Source: Corynebacterium oculi (GTDB lineage: Bacteria > Actinomycetota > Actinomycetes > Mycobacteriales > Mycobacteriaceae). From it: a DNA stretch of 64,000 nt. The translations under genes and the position numbers were made by a program. The stretch lies in contig NZ_LKST01000001.1 of NCBI RefSeq assembly GCF_001412105.1, forward strand, positions 434,001 to 498,000. Direction: 5' to 3'. A model generated the notes under the pieces. That model saw only the letters and a program-made list of their open reading frames with translations, did not search any database and was not told the origin of the DNA. Below, piece after piece: positions 1 through 11,465 of the stretch; positions within the stretch are counted from its first letter, which is position 1, and each line of letters opens with the position of its first letter.

Positions 1-1
1 G

Positions 2-1243
2 GAGGGGCGGGAAGCCGCCGCAATCTCTGCCGAGGTTTCGGAGCCTGCCGAATCTACCGAGCCCACCGAACCCGCGGTCACGGAGGAAGCGGCCTCCGCT
101 GTCGAGCCTGCTGAGTCCACCGAGCCCGTTGGGTCTGAGTCCGCTGACCCGGTCGAGGAGATCGAGGCAGCCGAGGAAATCAGGGCCGAGGAGGCCGCCG
201 CTGCTGCGGACGCCACCGCTCGCACGGCAGAGGAAGCACTGGCAAGCACCCCCGCCCCGGAGCGGGTGGAGGCGGCTCAGGAGGCCGAGGCGGCGGAGCC
301 GCAGGAGGAGATCGCTCCGGTTGCGGGCCGCATTGGCCGCCTGCGCGGGCGGTTGTCCCGCTCGCAGAATGTGATCGGCAAGTCTGTTCTGGATATTCTT
401 TCCGCCGGCGATCTGGACGAGGACGCCTGGGAGGAGATCGAGGACACCCTGGTGATGGCGGATCTGGGCACCACCGTGACCACCAAGGTGGTGGAGGATC
501 TGCGCGTGAAGATCGCGGAGCGCGGGGTGTCATCGGAGGCTGAGGCCCGCGCCATGCTGCGCGAGACGCTGATCGAGGCCTGCCAGCCGGGGCTGGATCG
601 CTCGATCAAGGCCATGCCCTATGAGGGTAAGCCCGCCGTGGTGCTGGTGGTGGGCGTTAATGGCACGGGCAAGACCACCACCACGGGCAAGTTGGCCCGC
701 GTGTTGGTGTCGATGGGGCACAAGGTGGTGCTGGGTGCGGCGGATACCTTCCGCGCGGCGGCGGCCGATCAGTTGGAGACCTGGGGGCGCCGGGTGGGGG
801 CGCAGACGGTGCGCGGCGAGGAGGGGGCGGATCCGGCCTCGGTGGCTTTCGACGCCGTGGCTCAGGGCGTGGACTCCCAGGCCGATGTGGTGCTGGTGGA
901 TACGGCCGGGCGCCTGCATACCTCGGTGGGGCTGATGGATCAGTTGGGCAAGGTCAAGCGCGTGGTGGAGAAGAAGGCCAAGGTGGACGAGGTGCTGTTG
1001 GTGCTGGATGCCACCGTGGGGCAGAACGGGCTCATGCAGGCGCGCACGTTTAGCGAGGTGGTGGACATCACCGGCGTGGTGCTCACCAAGCTTGACGGCA
1101 CGGCCAAGGGGGGCATCGTGTTTAAGGTGCAAGAGGAGCTGGGCGTTCCGGTGAAGCTGGTGGGCCTGGGCGAGGGTTCGGATGATCTGGCGCCCTTCGA
1201 GGTGGAGGGCTTCGTGGACGCCTTGCTGGGGGAGTCTGCTTAG
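2..1243 (+). CDS. ftsY: Signal recognition particle receptor FtsY (5' end missing)
   Basis: FtsY is the membrane-associated SRP receptor GTPase that docks ribosome-nascent chain complexes at the SecYEG translocon. The frame is open from the window edge, so the true start lies upstream. The visible first ~100 residues are an acidic Glu/Ala/Pro-rich A domain with a repeated EPAESTEP unit (near 41-64 and 103-126), typical of the variable FtsY N-terminus. The NG domain follows, with GVNGTGKTTTTGK (P-loop), DTFRAAAADQLE, DTAGRLH and TKLDGTAKGG, all diagnostic of SRP GTPases. The partner SRP GTPase gene ffh lies 3.9 kb downstream, separated by the nitrogen genes. Identity is very secure; only the start is unknown. 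Confidence 0.97.
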   Translation, partial: EGREAAAISAEVSEPAESTEPTEPAVTEEAASAVEPAESTEPVGSESADPVEEIEAAEEIRAEEAAAAADATARTAEEALASTPAPERVEAAQEAEAAEPQEEIAPVAGRIGRLRGRLSRSQNVIGKSVLDILSAGDLDEDAWEEIEDTLVMADLGTTVTTKVVEDLRVKIAERGVSSEAEARAMLRETLIEACQPGLDRSIKAMPYEGKPAVVLVVGVNGTGKTTTTGKLARVLVSMGHKVVLGAADTFRAAAADQLETWGRRVGAQTVRGEEGADPASVAFDAVAQGVDSQADVVLVDTAGRLHTSVGLMDQLGKVKRVVEKKAKVDEVLLVLDATVGQNGLMQARTFSEVVDITGVVLTKLDGTAKGGIVFKVQEELGVPVKLVGLGEGSDDLAPFEVEGFVDALLGESA

Positions 1244-1263
1244 GGCTGTATCGGGCTGAGAAT

Positions 1264-1300
1264 GTGGCGCAGGTTTTATGGTCTGCGCCACTTTCTTTTC
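1264..1300 (+). terminator. Rho-independent terminator after ftsY
   Basis: A 9-bp perfect stem (GTGGCGCAG at 1264-1272, CTGCGCCAC at 1283-1291) with a 10-nt loop is followed by a T-rich tract. It lies just past the ftsY stop and separates it from the amt promoter. Confidence 0.85.
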
Positions 1301-1336
1301 TATAGACCATTCGGAAACCGCTCTCCTGGGCTAGGT

Positions 1337-1356
1337 TATCTATATAACGATAGAAA
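1337..1356 (+). promoter_or_regulatory. AmtR operator upstream of amt
   Basis: The sequence reads CTAT-N6-ATAG (CTATATAACGATAG, 1340-1353) with flanking tt and aaa. This matches the known C. glutamicum AmtR box (tttCTAT-N6-AtAGa). It sits about 24 bp upstream of the amt start, where a bound repressor would block transcription of amt-glnK-glnD. AmtR itself is not in the window. Confidence 0.8.
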
Positions 1357-1376
1357 CCCGAGAAAGTAGGTGCCCG

Positions 1377-5054
<3,678 letters not shown>

Positions 5055-5100
5055 ACCAAGCAGTGAACAGCCCGTAGTTCTACGAGGGAGCAGCACCAAC

Positions 5101-6741
5101 GTGTTTGAGTCTTTGTCCGATCGCCTTTCCGGAGCGCTCAGCGGTATCCGCGGAAAGGGCAAACTCACCGAGGCCGATATTAACGCCACCGCGCGGGAAA
5201 TCCGCCTGGCGCTGCTAGAGGCGGACGTCTCCCTCCCCGTGGTGCGCGGCTTCATCAAGCGCGTCAAGGAGCGCGCTGGCGGCGCGGAGGTCTCCCAGGC
5301 GCTCAACCCCGCCCAGCAGGTCATCAAGATCGTCAACGAGGAACTCACCGCGATCCTCGGCGGGGAGACCCGCAGGCTCAACCTGGCCAAGAACCCGCCC
5401 ACCGTGATTATGCTCGCCGGCTTGCAGGGCGCGGGTAAGACCACCCTGGCCGGAAAACTGGCCAAGCACCTAGAAAAGCAGGGGCACACCCCCATGCTGG
5501 TGGCCTGCGACCTCCAGCGCCCCGGCGCCGTGCAGCAGTTGCAGATCGTGGGCGAGCGCGCCGGGGTGCCCACCTTTGCCCCCGATCCCGGCACCTCCAT
5601 CGACTCCTCGGAGCATGAGATGGGTACCTCCCACGGCGATCCCGTGGCCGTGGCCCAGGCCGGAATCGAGGAGGCTCGCCGCGCCCAGCACGACGTGGTG
5701 ATCGTGGATACCGCGGGCCGCCTGGGCATCGACGAAGAACTCATGACGCAGGCCCGCAATATCCGCGACGCCGTGCAGCCGGACGAAGTGCTCTTTGTCA
5801 TCGACTCGATGATCGGCCAGGACGCGGTGAGCACCGCCGAGGCCTTCCGCGACGGCGTGGACTTCACCGGCGTGGTGCTTACCAAGCTCGACGGCGACGC
5901 CCGAGGCGGCGCGGCGCTCTCTATCCGCGAGGTCACCGGCAAGCCCATCCTCTTTGCCTCCACCGGCGAGAAGCTGGAGGACTTTGACGTATTCCACCCC
6001 GAGCGCATGGCCAGCCGAATCCTGGGCATGGGCGATATGCTCTCCCTGATCGAGCAGGCGGAGACCGTCTTTGACCAGCAGCAGGCGGAGGCCACCGCCC
6101 AGAAGATCGGCACCGGGGAACTCACCCTGGAGGACTTCCTGAATCAGATGCTGATGATCCGCCGCATGGGGCCCATTGGCAACCTGCTGAAGATGCTGCC
6201 CGGCGGCAAGCAGATGAACCAGATGGCGGACATGGTCGATGAGAAGCAACTCGACCGCATCCAGGCCATCATCCGGGGCATGACCCCGCAGGAGCGGGAA
6301 AACCCCAAGATCCTTAACGCCTCACGCCGCAAGCGCATCGCCGCCGGTTCCGGCGTGGAGGTCTCCGACGTGAACCAGCTGGTGGAGCGGTTCTTTGAGG
6401 CCAAGAAGATGATGGGCAAGATGGCCGGGCAGTTTGGCATGGGCGGCGGCATGCGCTCTGCCACCAAGAAGAAGCCCAAGGGCCGCAAGGGAAAGAACGG
6501 CAAGCGCAAGCCCGCCAAGAAGGGGCCCACCCCGCCCAAGATGCCCGGCATGGGGGGAATGGGAGCCGGAATGCCGGACATGGCGCAACTCCAGCAGTTG
6601 CAGCAGCAGATGGAGGCCGGGGGCGGTATGCCCGGCCTGGGTGGCCTGGGCAAACTGGCCAAGGGAATGCCCAAGATGCCCAAGGGCATGGAGAATATTG
6701 ACCTCAACAACCTGGACTTTGGTCAGGGTAAGGGCAAGTAG
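5101..6741 (+). CDS. ffh: Signal recognition particle protein Ffh
   Basis: Ffh is the GTPase subunit of SRP; it binds 4.5S RNA and signal sequences and pairs with FtsY. It has 546 residues from a GTG start behind GAGGGAGCAG. The NG domain shows GLQGAGKTT, DLQRPGAVQQL, DTAGRLG and TKLDGDARGG. The C-terminal M domain is rich in methionine (QMLMIRRMGPIGNLLKMLPGG) and has the RNA-binding helices (SRRKRIAAGSG). The tail is long and Gly/Met/Lys-rich, as often seen in actinobacteria. It is immediately upstream of rpsP, a conserved linkage. Confidence 0.97.
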   Translation: MFESLSDRLSGALSGIRGKGKLTEADINATAREIRLALLEADVSLPVVRGFIKRVKERAGGAEVSQALNPAQQVIKIVNEELTAILGGETRRLNLAKNPPTVIMLAGLQGAGKTTLAGKLAKHLEKQGHTPMLVACDLQRPGAVQQLQIVGERAGVPTFAPDPGTSIDSSEHEMGTSHGDPVAVAQAGIEEARRAQHDVVIVDTAGRLGIDEELMTQARNIRDAVQPDEVLFVIDSMIGQDAVSTAEAFRDGVDFTGVVLTKLDGDARGGAALSIREVTGKPILFASTGEKLEDFDVFHPERMASRILGMGDMLSLIEQAETVFDQQQAEATAQKIGTGELTLEDFLNQMLMIRRMGPIGNLLKMLPGGKQMNQMADMVDEKQLDRIQAIIRGMTPQERENPKILNASRRKRIAAGSGVEVSDVNQLVERFFEAKKMMGKMAGQFGMGGGMRSATKKKPKGRKGKNGKRKPAKKGPTPPKMPGMGGMGAGMPDMAQLQQLQQQMEAGGGMPGLGGLGKLAKGMPKMPKGMENIDLNNLDFGQGKGK

Positions 6742-6878
6742 CGCCGGGGAAGGTCGCTGTAGTAGTATTTTCCGGGTTGCCCCAGCGTGGGCAGCGCTAG
6801 AACATTCCTGTGTGACGCTGTTCCCGGCCACGGCCGGCCAGCAGGTTCACGCGCAGGCTAATCCAAGGGTTGAACCGG

Positions 6879-6897
6879 CCCGCCCCACCTGGGCGGG
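6879..6897 (+). promoter_or_regulatory. Hairpin in the rpsP leader
   Basis: CCCGCCC (6879-6885) and GGGCGGG (6891-6897) form a 7-bp GC stem around a CACCT loop, 42 nt before the rpsP start. No T-run follows, so it is more likely leader structure than a terminator. The function is unknown. Confidence 0.4.
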
Positions 6898-6939
6898 TGC
6901 CCGAACTGCCCAGTGACCAACAGAAAAGGACACACCAGC

Positions 6940-7428
6940 ATGGCTGTCAAGATCAAGCTCCAGCGCCTCGGCAAGATCCGCACCCCGCACTACCGCGTGG
7001 TGATCGCGGACGCCCGCACCCGCCGCGACGGCAAGGTGATCGAGAACATCGGCATCTACGAGCCCAAGGAGAACCCCTCCGTTATCAAGATCGACTCCGA
7101 GCGCGCCCAGTACTGGCTGGGCGTGGGCGCTCAGCCCACCGAGCCCGTGCTGGCCCTGCTCAAGGTCACCGGCGACTGGCAGAAGTTCAAGGGCATCGAG
7201 GGCGCCGAGGGCACCCTGAAGGTGGCCCCGGAGAAGAAGTCCAAGCTGGATCTGTTCAACGAGGCCCTGTCCGAGGCCAACAACGGCCCCTCCGTGGAGG
7301 ACGTGGTGGAGAAGAAGCGCAAGGCCAAGGAGGAGAAGGAGGCCAAGGCCGCAGCCGAGAAGCTGGCTGCGGAGAAGGCCGCCGCCGAGGCTGGCGAGAA
7401 GGACGCCGAGGAAGAGTCCGCCGAGTAA
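6940..7428 (+). CDS. rpsP: 30S ribosomal protein S16
   Basis: S16 is a small-subunit ribosomal protein important for 30S assembly. The first ~90 residues are canonical ([27 protein letters not shown], then IENIGIYEP). The remaining ~70 residues are an Ala/Glu/Lys-rich, probably helical tail ending in DAEEESAE, the extension usual in actinobacteria, giving 162 residues. The ATG at 6940 follows AAAAGGA. In most bacteria rpsP leads directly to rimM-trmD-rplS. Here about 10 kb of unrelated genes separates it from rimM. Confidence 0.97.
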   Translation: MAVKIKLQRLGKIRTPHYRVVIADARTRRDGKVIENIGIYEPKENPSVIKIDSERAQYWLGVGAQPTEPVLALLKVTGDWQKFKGIEGAEGTLKVAPEKKSKLDLFNEALSEANNGPSVEDVVEKKRKAKEEKEAKAAAEKLAAEKAAAEAGEKDAEEESAE

Positions 7429-7462
7429 TTATTGCGTGGTGCGATAGCACCACGATGCTCAT

Positions 7463-7494
7463 GCCCGCCCCGAGGATCGCCCAGGGCGGGCTTT
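7463..7494 (+). terminator. Terminator between convergent rpsP and phoD-like gene
   Basis: GCCCGCCC (7463-7470) pairs with GGGCGGGC (7484-7491) and is followed by TTT. It lies between the rpsP stop and the stop of the oppositely oriented phosphatase gene, and could serve both. Confidence 0.75.
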
Positions 7495-7511
7495 GGTATA
7501 TCTCATGCCTC

Positions 7512-9077
7512 CTAGCGCTGGGGAACGAGGGTGGTACGGTACAATTCCGTGCCCTGGGTGGTGAGCAGTTTGACCGTCATTTCTTGGGTTTCCCCGTTGA
7601 TGTCCACCTCACCAAAGTGCTGGAACTCGTCTAAGGGAGACTGATTGGGCTCCTCCGGGGCGTGCACATATACCACCTCGGGCCCAAAGGTGGAATCCAT
7701 CTCATTCGGCCCAAAGGCCCCGGCTTGCAGCGGGCCGGAAACAAACTCCCAAAACGGCGAGAACTCCTGGAACGCCGCGCGATCCGGGTGATAGTGGTGC
7801 GCCGCGGTGTAATGCACATCGGCCGTCAGCCACACCACGTTGCGCACCTCGCGGATCGCGTGCAGCACGCGGGCGATCTCCGATTCCCGCCCCACCGGAG
7901 CCCCCGGCCCGCCGTTGGCCACGCCCTCCTGATTACCACTCTTGCCGTCCGGCACGATGATCCCCAGCGGAAGATCATTAGCCACCACCTTCCACGTGGC
8001 GGTGGAGGATTGCAGGCCCTGAATCAGCCACTTTTCCTGCTGCTCACCCAGGATCGCGCCATCGGCCTTGGTGCCGCGATGATTCAGCTCGTTATCGTCC
8101 TTATAGGAACGCATGTCCAGCACAAAAATATCCAGTAGCGGCCCATAGGAAATCTTGCGATAAATGCGCCCATCCACCGCCATGCTCTGATCGGTGGGCT
8201 GCCACTCGTGGAAAGCCTGGTGCGCCCACCCGGCCAGGGTATTCACGTCCTTCACCCGATACTCCGGGAGGTCAAGCACCTCACCCGGATACCAGTTATT
8301 TACCGTCTCATGGTCATCCCACTGCACGATCTGCGGCACGAGGGAATTGAAATGGCGGTAATGCGCGTCCATGAGGTTATAGGCATAATTGCCGCGATAA
8401 TCGTCCAGGCTCTGCGCCACGCGGGACTTCGCCTCCGTGACGATATTGCGCCACACCCGCCCATCGGGCAGCGTCACCGATTCCTCGATCTTATTATCCG
8501 CATAGATGGTATCCCCGGAATGAATAAAAAAGTCCGGGTTGCGCTCCGCCATCTTTGACCACGCCGTCCAACCACCAAGATCGGGATTAATGCCATAACC
8601 CTGGCCCGCCACATCGCCCGACCACTGGAAGCGGATATTCCTGCTTTGCGACGGCGCGGTGCGGAACGTCCCCTGCACCGGCTCGGAGAACAGGCCGGTA
8701 TCGAGGTCCTGGGCGAACACCCGGTAATGAACATCGGAATCGGTATTGAGACCCACCAGGCGGAGTTTGCCGGTGTGATCGGACTGCGGGGTCATGGTCA
8801 TGCCGGTGAAACGGCGGGGATTGTGAAAGGAATCGGTGGGGGAGACCTCCACGATGAGGCGGCTGGGGCGATCCGCCCGAGTCCAGATCAGGGCACCATC
8901 GGGGCGAATATCGCCCGAGGCCACGCCGTGCGTAAGGGAGGGGCGCTCGGGGATAAGGCCGCCGAAGGAAGAGGAGGCTTGTGTATTGGAAGAGGCTGCG
9001 GTGGCTGCGTGGGGGAGGAGGGTGCTGGCGGTGACGAGGCCGGAGGAAGCCAGGAAGAGACGACGGGAAACAGACAT
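7512..9077 (-). CDS. phoD: PhoD-like alkaline phosphatase, Tat-exported
   Basis: The 521-residue protein is a predicted extracytoplasmic phosphodiesterase or phosphomonoesterase of the PhoD family. The N-terminus SVSRRLFLASSGLVTASTLL is a twin-arginine signal ending near AATAA. The mature part has the PhoD landmarks: SHGVASGD-like (THGVASGDIRPDGALIWTR), FFIHSGDTIYADN, QWDDHE, and the metal-binding HYTAAH near the C-terminus (TADVHYTAAHHY). The ATG at 9077 is chosen because it starts at the Tat peptide. A longer frame to 9173 would add a Pro-rich leader with no signal character. PhoD enzymes are commonly phosphate-starvation induced. No Pho box was identified here. Confidence 0.88.
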   Translation of the reverse strand: MSVSRRLFLASSGLVTASTLLPHAATAASSNTQASSSFGGLIPERPSLTHGVASGDIRPDGALIWTRADRPSRLIVEVSPTDSFHNPRRFTGMTMTPQSDHTGKLRLVGLNTDSDVHYRVFAQDLDTGLFSEPVQGTFRTAPSQSRNIRFQWSGDVAGQGYGINPDLGGWTAWSKMAERNPDFFIHSGDTIYADNKIEESVTLPDGRVWRNIVTEAKSRVAQSLDDYRGNYAYNLMDAHYRHFNSLVPQIVQWDDHETVNNWYPGEVLDLPEYRVKDVNTLAGWAHQAFHEWQPTDQSMAVDGRIYRKISYGPLLDIFVLDMRSYKDDNELNHRGTKADGAILGEQQEKWLIQGLQSSTATWKVVANDLPLGIIVPDGKSGNQEGVANGGPGAPVGRESEIARVLHAIREVRNVVWLTADVHYTAAHHYHPDRAAFQEFSPFWEFVSGPLQAGAFGPNEMDSTFGPEVVYVHAPEEPNQSPLDEFQHFGEVDINGETQEMTVKLLTTQGTELYRTTLVPQR

Positions 9078-9122
9078 GGGGGTGATGGTAGGGGGTGGAG
9101 GTGAACGGGGTATGGCGGGCGG

Positions 9123-9881
9123 GTGAACGGGAAGAATATATTTCTTCTTGATATTTTCACTGCTATGAGCCACATGGGGCCAGGTATGTACGATGAAGAA
9201 TGTTTTGGGATAAGGAAGCCCCTGCTGATCGGTGGGGATAGCCTTTCCGTGAATATGGAGTTAGCGGCCTCCTACCCACGGGGAACTGTGTTGAATGAGG
9301 ATATTGATCCGCTGCGGGATTTCCGGGACTGTGAGAAAATCCTGGGGTTTTCGTGCACCGGGGAGTGCGAGTGGAAGATCAGCGCCGCTCCCGCTGCTTC
9401 GGCTGCGCTGTGGGAGGTGCACGATTATCACAACCTCCCGGCAATGTTGGGCGAGGCCCCGGAGAACGGGGAGTGGGCCACCTTTCTCCTCACCGTGGCG
9501 GTGACGGGGGATCGCTTACCCCTCCGGCCCTTGTTTGCGGTGTGGTCGCTCGTGCTTGCTGCGATAACCCCGGTGACTCCCATGTCCCTCACCATGAGCA
9601 TTGGCAGCAAGGACGGCGGTGATTGGCAGCCTTATCGGCCGGAGTATTTGATCCGTTCCCATGCCTACCGGGATAAGGAACCTGATTTGATCTTCCAGGA
9701 TATTTCGGAAACTGATGCGCATGTGTTGTGCCGGGTGACGAACTCGGAGGGCGATAGCACCGCGGCGAGGTGCAAGCAGTTCACGCCACTGCGGCTGGTG
9801 GAGAACTTTGAACTGCTCACGCCAGCCATGACGGAACCTTCTGTGGAGGAGTTTTATGTGCGGGCGGCTCCCGCTTTGTGA
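9123..9881 (+). CDS. Hypothetical protein
   Basis: This gene, divergent from the phoD-like gene, has up to 252 residues and is not recognised. Internal ATGs at 9165 and 9186 are possible starts; none has a strong ribosome binding site, and 9186 (MYDEECFG) may be the real one. The body is soluble-looking apart from a hydrophobic stretch near residues 135-160 (LFAVWSLVLAAITPVTPMSL). It contains acidic and aromatic segments and no signal peptide. Codon use is fairly normal for the window. It marks the left border of the AT-richer island. No function can be assigned. Confidence 0.6.
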   Translation: MNGKNIFLLDIFTAMSHMGPGMYDEECFGIRKPLLIGGDSLSVNMELAASYPRGTVLNEDIDPLRDFRDCEKILGFSCTGECEWKISAAPAASAALWEVHDYHNLPAMLGEAPENGEWATFLLTVAVTGDRLPLRPLFAVWSLVLAAITPVTPMSLTMSIGSKDGGDWQPYRPEYLIRSHAYRDKEPDLIFQDISETDAHVLCRVTNSEGDSTAARCKQFTPLRLVENFELLTPAMTEPSVEEFYVRAAPAL

Positions 9882-10198
9882 GGTAGAAGAAGGGGTATGC
9901 GGGCTAGCACTTCTAGAGGGAATCAGGGTGGGGTATAGAGGGGGTTCGTGACTACGGGGTGGGCAGATAGATACGTAATCACCATAGGTGAAGCGGGTGA
10001 TCTAACCCTATAAGGTCTGTACGTGTTCGGGTGATGCAGATGTTTGATGTTCTTGCAGTGTATGGGGTATTTTTATTGGATCTTGCCCATTTTTTGCAAT
10101 AGTATTGAAAATAATTGAAATTCTTGTTTAATATCTCGCTGGATGGTGTTATTCTCGTCATTGTCCGATACTCTTCTATCTGTGAGGAGTTGTCTGGG
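9882..10198. other. AT-rich intergenic region
   Basis: About 317 bp with no credible gene. The right half is markedly AT-rich, with runs such as TTGCAATAGTATTGAAAATA, and could hold the promoter of the secreted-protein gene that follows. A 60-codon antisense frame (9979-10161) has no supporting features. Confidence 0.5.
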
Positions 10199-10636
10199 AT
10201 GAGACTTTCGGTATCCTTGGCTAAAATTTTGGTGCCTGCCCTATGTTCGATGTTGGTGCTGCCGGTAGCAAATGCAGAGAGTGGTGATGGGCAAGATTTT
10301 TCCTTGGCCTCTGGTGAAGTTGTTGAGGTAGATCTGGATAGCTTTTCGGTGATGGAGATTGGTTCTGCTGGCTCCTCATTCTCATACTATGCTAGTGGGG
10401 ATCCCGCTCCTAGCTGTGTGGAAGTGAAAGTTAAGGATGGGAAAGCGATAGTGGAGAATAATTGTGCTGAGGGAGGAGAGGCATTTTTTGTGAAGGTGAG
10501 GAAAAACTCGATCACCAGTCCTTTGCCGGGTTCCCCCGATAGTGATTGTCAGTCGGTGGCTCCCGGGGAAAGTGTAGAGTTTGGTGGAGCTGGAAACATT
10601 TTTCAGCGTGTTGATGGAGTGATACTATGCGCCTAA
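10199..10636 (+). CDS. Small secreted protein of unknown function
   Basis: The 145-residue product starts with a clear Sec signal peptide (MRLSVSLAKILVPALCSM then LVLPVANA, cleavage near residue 26). The mature domain is acidic, Gly/Ser-rich and beta-like, with four cysteines (DPAPSCVEV, VENNCAEG, DSDCQSV and the terminal CA) that could form two disulfides. GTGAGGAG precedes the ATG at 10199. The gene overlaps the next one by 10 nt, and both products begin MRLSV. Base composition is visibly richer in A and T than the housekeeping genes around it, which suggests acquisition. No family is recognised. Confidence 0.72.
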   Translation: MRLSVSLAKILVPALCSMLVLPVANAESGDGQDFSLASGEVVEVDLDSFSVMEIGSAGSSFSYYASGDPAPSCVEVKVKDGKAIVENNCAEGGEAFFVKVRKNSITSPLPGSPDSDCQSVAPGESVEFGGAGNIFQRVDGVILCA

Positions 10637-11156
10637 GTGTGAAGAAAATTTTTGGTTCCATTCTAGTCGCAGGAACTTTCTTCTCCACTGTTCCTGCTGT
10701 AGTGGTGGCGCAGGCAGGGGAAGTTCCGCCTGCGGGAACTGTTCGGGATTGTCGCCATACCGCCTTCACGCAGGAGGGATGGAAAGATTTTGAGCAGGCG
10801 AAGAAGTATCTTGCGGAGCGGTTTGAAGGGCCTAAAGAGAAAAGTCATTCATTTGGCTTGCGAATAATGAGGATGAGATATGGGATCTATTCTGTGAAGC
10901 TACTGGCGCTCAAGCCAGGCTTGATTCGGATGGTGCCGAGGTGAAGCTCTCTTCCCTTAAGAATCCTTATGTGATGTATGGGGGTGGCTCGACTATCTAC
11001 TTCAGGAATGATAGTAAATCTGGAGGTATGACGTTGGATTTTTCCAAGGATACTGGTGGAAAAAGGAAAAGCATAAACTGCATGTCAAAGGTGAAGGGGA
11101 CTAAGGGGTATTGGTATGGGAAAAGATCTTTACTATTGGGTGGAGGAATACCTTGA
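10627..11156 (+). pseudogene. Secreted protein gene disrupted by a frameshift
   Basis: The frame starting at 10627 encodes a signal peptide (MRLSVKKIFGSILVAGTF, then STVPAVVVAQA) and ~70 plausible residues, then turns improbable (SHSFGLRIMRMRYG) to its stop at 10944. Reading the -1 frame from the AAAA run at 10840-10843 restores a sensible sequence: KKSFIWLANNEDEIWDLF, CEATGAQARLDSDGAEVKL and YVMYGGGSTIYFRND, through to 11156. A five-A run would give one ~176-residue secreted protein. The gene is therefore broken, or a base is missing from the sequence. The last 41 nt overlap the next gene. Function is unknown. Confidence 0.7.
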
Positions 11157-11418
11157 AGAGGTTAGGGACTGGCCCTCCCTGTACGACGTGTATTGTTTCT
11201 TCGATTACAGTCCCTTTGGGCCAACCCGGGAGCAAATCGCCGCGTCCATCAACGCGATATTCGACACGGGAAAGCTGAAGGTGATGCTGGTGGACCCGGG
11301 TATCAAAAAGGTTTTTCTCCCGGGTGAGGTCGATGTGGAGGCGGTGATTGAGGAGGTGGATTCGCATGACCGGAAGTACTCCGCGATGGCCTACTACATT
11401 GATGTGCTAGAGGATTAG
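11116..11418 (+). CDS. Small acidic hypothetical protein
   Basis: This 100-residue cytoplasmic-looking protein starts MGKDLYYWVEEYLEEV and contains FGPTREQIAASINAIFDTG, which resembles a helix-turn-helix or winged-helix segment. It is acidic overall and has no signal peptide. AAGGGGTATTGGT precedes the ATG. It overlaps the end of the upstream secreted-protein reading frame, as in coupled gene pairs. A secreted protein followed by a small acidic cytosolic protein recalls effector/immunity pairs, but nothing in the sequence proves this. Confidence 0.6.
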   Translation: MGKDLYYWVEEYLEEVRDWPSLYDVYCFFDYSPFGPTREQIAASINAIFDTGKLKVMLVDPGIKKVFLPGEVDVEAVIEEVDSHDRKYSAMAYYIDVLED

Positions 11419-11430
11419 CCTCCGGGGAAA

Positions 11431-11465
11431 AGAGGGGTGGGAATAATACCCCGCCCCTCCTTTAA
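11431..11465. terminator. Bidirectional terminator
   Basis: A GC stem (GAGGGGTGGG and CCCCGCCCCTC) around an AATAATA loop with flanking A-rich and T-rich sides separates the island from the convergent nucleoside transporter gene. Confidence 0.75.

Noticed and set aside
41..126. Direct repeat in the ftsY 5' region
   Set aside because: It encodes the repetitive acidic EPAESTEP segment of the FtsY A domain, a known variable region rather than a separate element.
9979..10161. 60-codon antisense frame in the AT-rich gap
   Set aside because: No ribosome binding site, no homology recognised, and composition explained by the AT-rich DNA.
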